From: an uncultured Ruminococcus sp.
Lineage (GTDB): Bacteria > Bacillota > Clostridia > Oscillospirales > Acutalibacteraceae
Direction: 5' to 3'
Length of the DNA stretch: 18,203 nt
Assembly (NCBI GenBank): GCA_902767125.1
Contig: CACXGJ010000117.1
Location: forward strand, 1 to 18,203
The notes under the pieces were generated by a model, which saw nothing but the letters and a program-made list of their open reading frames with translations, did not search any database and was not told where the DNA came from. Positions 14,166 through 18,203 of this stretch are shown here, piece after piece. The translations under genes and the position numbers were made by a program. Position 1 is the stretch's first letter, and every line of letters begins with the position of its first letter.

Positions 14166-14655
14166 TAAAAACAGACAGCCCCTCAATGAAACGGCTGTCA
14201 GAGGCACAGCTCTGCCTGAAGGCAAATACAGGATAGTTGTACATTTGTGCATATTCAATGAAAAAGATGAAATGCTTATACAGCAAAGACAGTCAACTAA
14301 AGGAATATTCCCCGATTTATGGGATATTACGGCAGGCGGTCAGGTCAGTGCAGGCGAAACAAGTTCACAGTCTGTTGAAAGGGAACTTTCCGAGGAATTG
14401 GGTATTGATATAGATATGTCGGATATGCGTCCGAGATTCACAATGAATTTCAGCGATGGTTTTGATGACGTTTATCTGATAAGGAAGAATGTTGATATCT
14501 GTACCGTTAAAATTCAGGAGGAAGAAGTACAGGCAGTAAAATGGGCGAGTGAAACGGAAATTCTTGATATGATAGGGTGCGGTGATTTCATACCGTATCA
14601 TGAAAGCTACATTCATTTGCTTTTCAATACGATTGACAAGGACGGAACTTTTTGA
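14143..14655 (+). CDS. NUDIX hydrolase
   Basis: The 170-aa product hydrolyses a nucleoside diphosphate linked to another moiety, or a related diphosphate. The NUDIX box GQVSAGETSSQSVERELSEELGI runs from residue 66 (G66, E72, R80-E81, E84-E85, G87) and is complete: G66-QVSAG-E72, then RELSEELG. The N-terminus DLYDKNRQP and PEGKYRIVVHLCIFN resemble the IDI-like/YfcD group that shares features with isopentenyl-diphosphate isomerase, but the substrate cannot be read from sequence. I chose ATG 14143, seven bases after GGAGAG; an extension to a TTG-like codon at 14116 has no ribosome binding site. It overlaps the preceding small helical protein gene by 23 bases. A repeat hairpin separates it from the convergent WYL gene. 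Confidence 0.9.
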   Translation: MEIMDLYDKNRQPLNETAVRGTALPEGKYRIVVHLCIFNEKDEMLIQQRQSTKGIFPDLWDITAGGQVSAGETSSQSVERELSEELGIDIDMSDMRPRFTMNFSDGFDDVYLIRKNVDICTVKIQEEEVQAVKWASETEILDMIGCGDFIPYHESYIHLLFNTIDKDGTF

Positions 14656-14723
14656 GTGAGGAGTGAAAAGTGAGGAGTGAGAAACGGCAGATAACTGCTC
14701 ATTACTCACTCCTCATTCCTCAT
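14656..14723. repeat. AGTGAGG-type inverted repeat, copy 2, between convergent genes
   Basis: GTGAGGAGTGAAAAGTGAGGAGTGAG (in pieces: 14656-14665 and 14670-14681) faces ACTCACTCCTCATTCCTCA (14704-14722). The core 11-base stem TGAGGAGTGAG (14671-14681) pairs with 14705-14715. It begins right after the NUDIX stop and overlaps the WYL stop codon, so it is placed to act as a two-way terminator. Same repeat family as 3000-3043. Confidence 0.75.
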
Positions 14724-15832
14724 TTTTTGGATTTTTCTTCAAGCTCCTTGAGATTCTGATATCCGTCAAGGATATTTTTGAGGTACTCGGTGTAATCCTT
14801 ACGGATATCTTCGGGATATGTAATCTGTATATCGTTGCCGAAGCCGCTTATCCATGAATAGAACATTTTACTTTTTTGTATCTTTGCGGAACAGAGAAAA
14901 TAATCATCATCAAATTTATCCGAATATATACTGACATTTTTTCCGAATCTGTCCACGATGACCTTGGCAAGATCTTTCTTGACACGCAGTGAAACAGATA
15001 CTTTTTCTCCTCCGAACATATCAAAGGCAGTATTTGAATATTCTGTGATATTCACTCTGCCGAAGAAGCTGTGACCGTCACGGGGCATATTTTCGATGTC
15101 ATTGTCCTGACCGTTGAGGACGATAACGTCACACATTCTGTCAACACGGAAGGTACGTATATCCTTTTTGACACTGTCATAAGTCAGAAGATAGTAGCCG
15201 TCATTCTTCCATATCAAAGAATATGGGCTTTGCAGGTAGTCCTTGGGCTGACCGTTTTCCTCACGGTATTCGGTAACGAAATGGTTGTTGCCGGAGTTGA
15301 GTTCAGGTCTGATATTGTAGTAGTGGAATGTTATCTGCTTATCCTCCCGTATAGCCTGATAGATGCTGTCTATATTATATACTACGGAGGGGTTATCGCT
15401 CTTGTTAACGTTTTCGAGGAAAATTGCATTGTTCTGTAAAGAGTTGCCGTTGACAGGCATAAGATGCTCAAGCTTTTTGAGTATCTGTCTTGTTTTCTTT
15501 ACAGGATAGAAATGAGACAGAGTAAGGGCATCAGCGATCATTTTGAGTTCGGCAGTTTCAAAGGCATATTTTTGGGAATCGTCATCGGGACAGCTCAAAA
15601 GATAATATCCTTTTTTGCTTTTATCAAATTCAAAGCCATATTTTTCCATACTCTGTATATAGCTGTAGATAGATTTTCTGTCAGCAACAAGCTCATGTTT
15701 ATCCTGAAGCATTTGAATGAGTGTATTGGCACTCAAGAATCTGTTTTTGTCATTGGGGGATTTTTGCTTTCTGTTCTCCTTAAAAATATCTACAACATAA
15801 AGCATTTTCAGTCTGTTGTCACCTTTCGCCAT
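14720..15832 (-). CDS. WYL-domain transcriptional regulator
   Basis: The 370-aa protein has the layout of YafY/PafC-type regulators. An N-terminal winged helix-turn-helix covers about residues 5-80 (RLKMLYVVDIFKEN, DRKSIYSYIQSMEKYGFEF, KKGYYLL). A WYL domain covers about 150-240 (TFHYYNI, SPYSLIWKNDGYYLLTY, IRTFRVDRM). A C-terminal WCX-type domain covers about 260-360. WYL domains bind nucleic acids or small ligands and often control DNA-damage or defence genes; the ligand here is unknown. ATG 15832 lies eight bases after a strong TTGGAGGTG site; the in-frame TTG at 15847 is part of that site and is unlikely. It is monocistronic with its own promoter, and a palindrome near the transcript start suggests autoregulation. 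Confidence 0.92.
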   Translation of the reverse strand: MAKGDNRLKMLYVVDIFKENRKQKSPNDKNRFLSANTLIQMLQDKHELVADRKSIYSYIQSMEKYGFEFDKSKKGYYLLSCPDDDSQKYAFETAELKMIADALTLSHFYPVKKTRQILKKLEHLMPVNGNSLQNNAIFLENVNKSDNPSVVYNIDSIYQAIREDKQITFHYYNIRPELNSGNNHFVTEYREENGQPKDYLQSPYSLIWKNDGYYLLTYDSVKKDIRTFRVDRMCDVIVLNGQDNDIENMPRDGHSFFGRVNITEYSNTAFDMFGGEKVSVSLRVKKDLAKVIVDRFGKNVSIYSDKFDDDYFLCSAKIQKSKMFYSWISGFGNDIQITYPEDIRKDYTEYLKNILDGYQNLKELEEKSKK

Positions 15833-15866
15833 ATTTTGCACCTCCAAGTTATTTTGTCAAGATATT

Positions 15867-15886
15867 TTAAGAAATAAAATTCTTAA
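15867..15886. promoter_or_regulatory. Inverted repeat near the WYL gene transcript start, possible operator
   Basis: TTAAGAA (15867-15873) and its complement TTCTTAA (15880-15886) are separated by six bases. The pair begins at about +1 of the predicted minus-strand transcript. A repressor bound here would block transcription. The AT-rich setting makes chance occurrence possible. Confidence 0.35.
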
Positions 15887-15893
15887 CAAAGTC

Positions 15894-15922
15894 ATTATAA
15901 CACTATAAGGAAAATGTATCAA
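15894..15922 (-). promoter_or_regulatory. Promoter of the WYL regulator gene
   Basis: On the minus strand TTGATA (15922-15917), exactly 17 bases, then TATAAT (15899-15894). The start near 15887 leaves a leader of about 55 bases ending in the GGAGG site. The remaining gap to 16097 is AT-rich and holds only the stem-loop listed next. Confidence 0.8.
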
Positions 15923-16046
15923 GAGAATTATAAATTTAAATGCGAGAATTTTTGTTAATAAACTGTTAAATTTTTATCAATAATTTCCTAATAAAATTCA
16001 TAAATACCTGTTTTATGTCATTTAGCGACAAAAAATAATACGACAA

Positions 16047-16086
16047 AAAACGGTTTCTGTATAAAAATACAGTGGCTGTTTTTGCA
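16047..16086. terminator. Stem-loop after the TPM gene
   Basis: A stem centred on CTGTAT-AAAA-ATACAG (16056-16071) extends outward to a 14-pair stem when read on the plus strand, allowing three G-U pairs and one mismatch, and is followed by a T-tract. On the minus strand only the inner six pairs are solid, but the hairpin is followed by CCGTTTTTTG. It is the expected position for the end of the TPM operon; the better plus-strand fit is unexplained. Confidence 0.5.
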
Positions 16087-16097
16087 TGATCGACAAT

Positions 16098-17693
16098 TTA
16101 TCTGTGTCTTCCGCCGCCACCGCCGCCGCTGTGACCGCCTCCGTGGAAGCTGCTGCCATGCCTGCCACCGTGACCGCCGCTGCTTGATTCTATGCGAACT
16201 TTGGTGATATGAGAGCCGAGGAAAATATCGTTTTTGACATTAAGATGAGTGCTGTTTCCGGAGGTATATTCGGATGCACTTGTCGAGGATTTGAATTTAT
16301 ATTGTTGCTTTACACCGAAATATACCGAGATAAATACCATAGCTCCGATTATAAGTGCAATAAAGAGTGGGAGCTTCCAGTGTACGACTGTGGTCTGAAC
16401 CATCCTGCCGCCACGGACTGTTATATATCTTTGAATGGCAGTGTCATAATAGTAACAGCCTTCTTCCATGCCCATCTCTTTATATTTTATAAGCTGATTA
16501 CAGTATTCCTGCAAGCCTGCATAGATATCTTCAAAATATATATCTTCTCCGCTTTTGGGAAATTTTTTCTGCATAGCTTCGAGTATCTTGTCTATCCTGT
16601 TGCCGAAAAGCTCGCTTGTATAGTAAAGAAACGGCTGATGGTAGCAGTACATGGTATCATAGGCGTTTGAAAAACCGTCAAGGTCTACATACAGGAACAC
16701 TGTACCGTTTGGATTATCAAGTCCGAAAATATCCATAGCACCGTTTTCGGTGAAATTTTCGACCTGTATGTCTGTTCTGTTATAGCCTGCCGTATATACA
16801 GCAAGATTAAAGCCTATTTTTTTTGAAGTATCTTTCAGCAGGTCTGTTATCTTTTGTTTTTGGTCTTTCGTGAATCTTTTTGATTCATCGCTGTAATAAA
16901 CGATATCATCCTTATAGTAGTCAAACTGATAATAGGTTGTGGGTGCATAGCCCGAATAATATCTTTGATATGAATCGCTGTCATAACTGTTTTCAAGCGT
17001 TTGTGCAGGCTCATCCGACATATCGGCATATTCATCACAGAATCTTCCGACACAGTCTTTGATAACTCTGTTGATATCATTGTCGGTTATATATCTGTCT
17101 GCAATGCCCTGCATATCATCCAAAATATAATTCAGACGGCTTTTATGACTTTCATTGAAACGGTAGGTTGACTGCATTGAAATTTTTATATTCGGCATGG
17201 ACTGAAGGTCGAAGTAAAAAAATACCATTTCTCCGCTTTGAACATTGTCGCCTAAAAATATCTTTTCTATTCCTTTTTCGCAAATGCTGTCTATATCTTC
17301 TTCACTTCTCTCCTGATTGCTGATATAAACGGCTATGTTATTTTCTGTTTCATCAGCGGTATTTTTAATAGTATCGTATATTTCGTTTTTGGTATCATCA
17401 TTGACAGTTCCTGTCGTATCGAGAAAATATGCGTTGTCATCATAAAGCACATATTCTTCAAAGAAATTTACGAGTCCGTCATTGTCATACTCCGAATCGT
17501 TGTATTCATCATATTCAGATTCATCTTCGTAAATATTTTCATCATAAGATATATCATCATCAATATGTTCTCTGTCAAAGATATATTCACCGGCATATTC
17601 GTCATCAGGTTCACTGTTGTCTGCCAATACTGTTGTGCTTCCGAAAACAAGGCATAATGAAATTATAAGTGATATAAAAATTTTCTTTTTCAT
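16098..17693 (-). CDS. Secreted/membrane-anchored protein with two TPM domains
   Basis: The 531-aa product has a signal peptide (residues 1-24, ending VLA before D25) and a very acidic Asp/Glu/Tyr-rich segment (about 29-72). Two TPM-type domains follow, about 84-222 and 264-404. They share the layout NNIAVYISNQ...GEMVFFYFDL versus FNLAVYTAGY...GTVFLYVDLD. A membrane helix spans about 440-461 and the C-terminal tail is rich in Gly/His/Ser (504-531). TPM domains occur in photosystem II repair protein TLP18.3/Psb27-like phosphatases and many bacterial cell-envelope proteins; activity here is not established. The start overlaps the stop of the upstream gene (ATGA), so both are one operon. Gly/His tails of this kind are common in bacterial TPM proteins. 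Confidence 0.85.
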   Translation of the reverse strand: MKKKIFISLIISLCLVFGSTTVLADNSEPDDEYAGEYIFDREHIDDDISYDENIYEDESEYDEYNDSEYDNDGLVNFFEEYVLYDDNAYFLDTTGTVNDDTKNEIYDTIKNTADETENNIAVYISNQERSEEDIDSICEKGIEKIFLGDNVQSGEMVFFYFDLQSMPNIKISMQSTYRFNESHKSRLNYILDDMQGIADRYITDNDINRVIKDCVGRFCDEYADMSDEPAQTLENSYDSDSYQRYYSGYAPTTYYQFDYYKDDIVYYSDESKRFTKDQKQKITDLLKDTSKKIGFNLAVYTAGYNRTDIQVENFTENGAMDIFGLDNPNGTVFLYVDLDGFSNAYDTMYCYHQPFLYYTSELFGNRIDKILEAMQKKFPKSGEDIYFEDIYAGLQEYCNQLIKYKEMGMEEGCYYYDTAIQRYITVRGGRMVQTTVVHWKLPLFIALIIGAMVFISVYFGVKQQYKFKSSTSASEYTSGNSTHLNVKNDIFLGSHITKVRIESSSGGHGGRHGSSFHGGGHSGGGGGGRHR

Positions 17694-18203
17694 CCCAGAA
17701 AAAATCCTCCTATAAAGAATGCGGCAACGGCTGTAAGGACTGCCGAAAGTACACTTCCGAAAATCAGCTTTGGCGTTGAGACAGGAAGCTCACCTGCAAT
17801 TTTACCGCTCTGACCGTTGATGGCATATTCCCATGTTTTTCCCTTATAGCTGAATGTCATGAACCATACAGGCAAAAGCATATACTGCCAGCTCAATGTA
17901 TTCACTTTATTGTTTTCACGTTTGTTGCTGACATTCTGATAATGTATCGTGGAATTGACTATATTGCTGTTGTTTTCAAACATCCTTTGTTTTATCCTCG
18001 GAAGCATACTTTCCTTTTCAACGTCATACTTGTCTGCAAAAAATCCGCTTAAATATGCCATTTCAAAGGGACGTGCCTTTGAATAGTCAAAGGGTTCGAT
18101 GGCTTCCATAAGAGCATCCTCGATCTTCTGTGAGCCGTCTCCGGGGACTCCCGTATAGCTTACAGACAGGTCTCTTTCAATCCTGTATGTTTTTCTCTCG
18201 GTA
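17690..18203 (-). CDS. Membrane protein of the zinc-ribbon/TPM-neighbour family, 5' end missing
   Basis: The frame stays open to the right window edge, so the visible 170 or so residues are the C-terminal part; an internal ATG at 18109 is not the start. Recognisable segments are PFDYSKARPFEMAYLSGFFA, DKYDVEKES, YMLLPVWFMTFSYKGKTW, and YAINGQSGKIAGELPVS, followed by a C-terminal hydrophobic helix and a short tail. These resemble the conserved C-terminal region of clostridial proteins that begin with a TFIIB/PriA-type zinc ribbon and are sometimes mislabelled as PriA helicases. The zinc ribbon would be outside the window. Such genes often neighbour TPM-domain genes, as here, where the stop overlaps the TPM start. 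The function is unknown; a role in a membrane-associated complex is inferred. Confidence 0.75.
   Translation of the reverse strand, partial: TERKTYRIERDLSVSYTGVPGDGSQKIEDALMEAIEPFDYSKARPFEMAYLSGFFADKYDVEKESMLPRIKQRMFENNSNIVNSTIHYQNVSNKRENNKVNTLSWQYMLLPVWFMTFSYKGKTWEYAINGQSGKIAGELPVSTPKLIFGSVLSAVLTAVAAFFIGGFFLG

Noticed and set aside
15833..15847. TTG start five codons upstream for the WYL regulator.
   Set aside because: That TTG is part of the TTGGAGGTG ribosome binding site serving ATG 15832.
16209..16670. Plus-strand frame of about 150 codons opposite the TPM gene.
   Set aside because: No ribosome binding site or recognisable domain; the minus-strand frame has a signal peptide, domains and an operon overlap.
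17690..18109. Treating ATG 18109 as the start of the last gene.
   Set aside because: The frame continues without a stop to the window edge with family-like sequence, so the gene is truncated by the window.

Overview
The window looks like a chromosomal segment of a low-to-moderate GC, endospore-forming Gram-positive bacterium of the Clostridia, most likely Oscillospiraceae/Ruminococcaceae (Ruminococcus-like). Reasons: sporulation genes (a GerW/YtfJ homologue and both dipicolinate synthase subunits), strong purine-rich ribosome binding sites, frequent TTG starts, sigma-A type promoters, a CBM26-like starch-binding module, and short dispersed palindromes. The genus is an inference.

Layout. (1) Positions 1-4991, plus strand: 3' end of a site-2 protease-like membrane protein, scpA, scpB and a DUF2953 (YtfI-like) protein, joined by a 1-nt gap or overlaps. 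After a palindromic repeat come a GerW/YtfJ protein, a D-Ala-D-Ala carboxypeptidase and an RluB-like pseudouridine synthase. This resembles the Bacillus scpA-scpB...dacB-spmA-spmB-rluB region, without spmA/spmB. (2) Positions 5068-7350: a monocistronic unit with a near-consensus promoter and a strong terminator. It encodes a 713-aa membrane protein with an N-terminal zinc ribbon, coiled coil, Gln/Pro-rich tryptophan repeats, one membrane segment and a C-terminal CBM26-like domain. (3) Positions 7349-8823, minus strand: dpaA-dpaB, preceded by a plausible sigma-K promoter. (4) Positions 8946-11574, plus strand: an 855-aa fusion of an EF-G/TetM-like GTPase with a C-terminal NYN nuclease domain closely resembling B. 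subtilis Rae1 (YacP), the ribosomal A-site mRNA endonuclease. This is the most interesting locus. (5) Positions 11656-11822, minus strand: tRNA-Gln(CUG) with its own promoter and terminator. (6) Positions 11865-14655, plus strand: a DUF5662 protein, a cytidylate-kinase-like protein, a stand-alone GlmU-like acetyltransferase, a small helical-repeat protein and a NUDIX hydrolase. (7) Positions 14720-18203, minus strand: a WYL-domain regulator with its own promoter, then a two-gene unit of a partial membrane protein and a secreted/anchored protein with two TPM domains.

Working together: ScpA/ScpB are the non-SMC parts of the condensin complex. The GerW homologue, carboxypeptidase and dipicolinate synthase fit spore formation, and candidate sigma-E and sigma-K promoters precede the carboxypeptidase and dpaA. 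The GTPase-NYN fusion suggests a one-protein device that enters the ribosomal A site and cuts mRNA there.

Two families of short dispersed palindromes are each present twice. One copy lies between divergently transcribed genes, where it cannot be a terminator for either neighbour. I saw no CRISPR array, insertion sequence, rRNA, origin or attachment site. No gene-free stretch exceeds 300 bases once the tRNA is counted.
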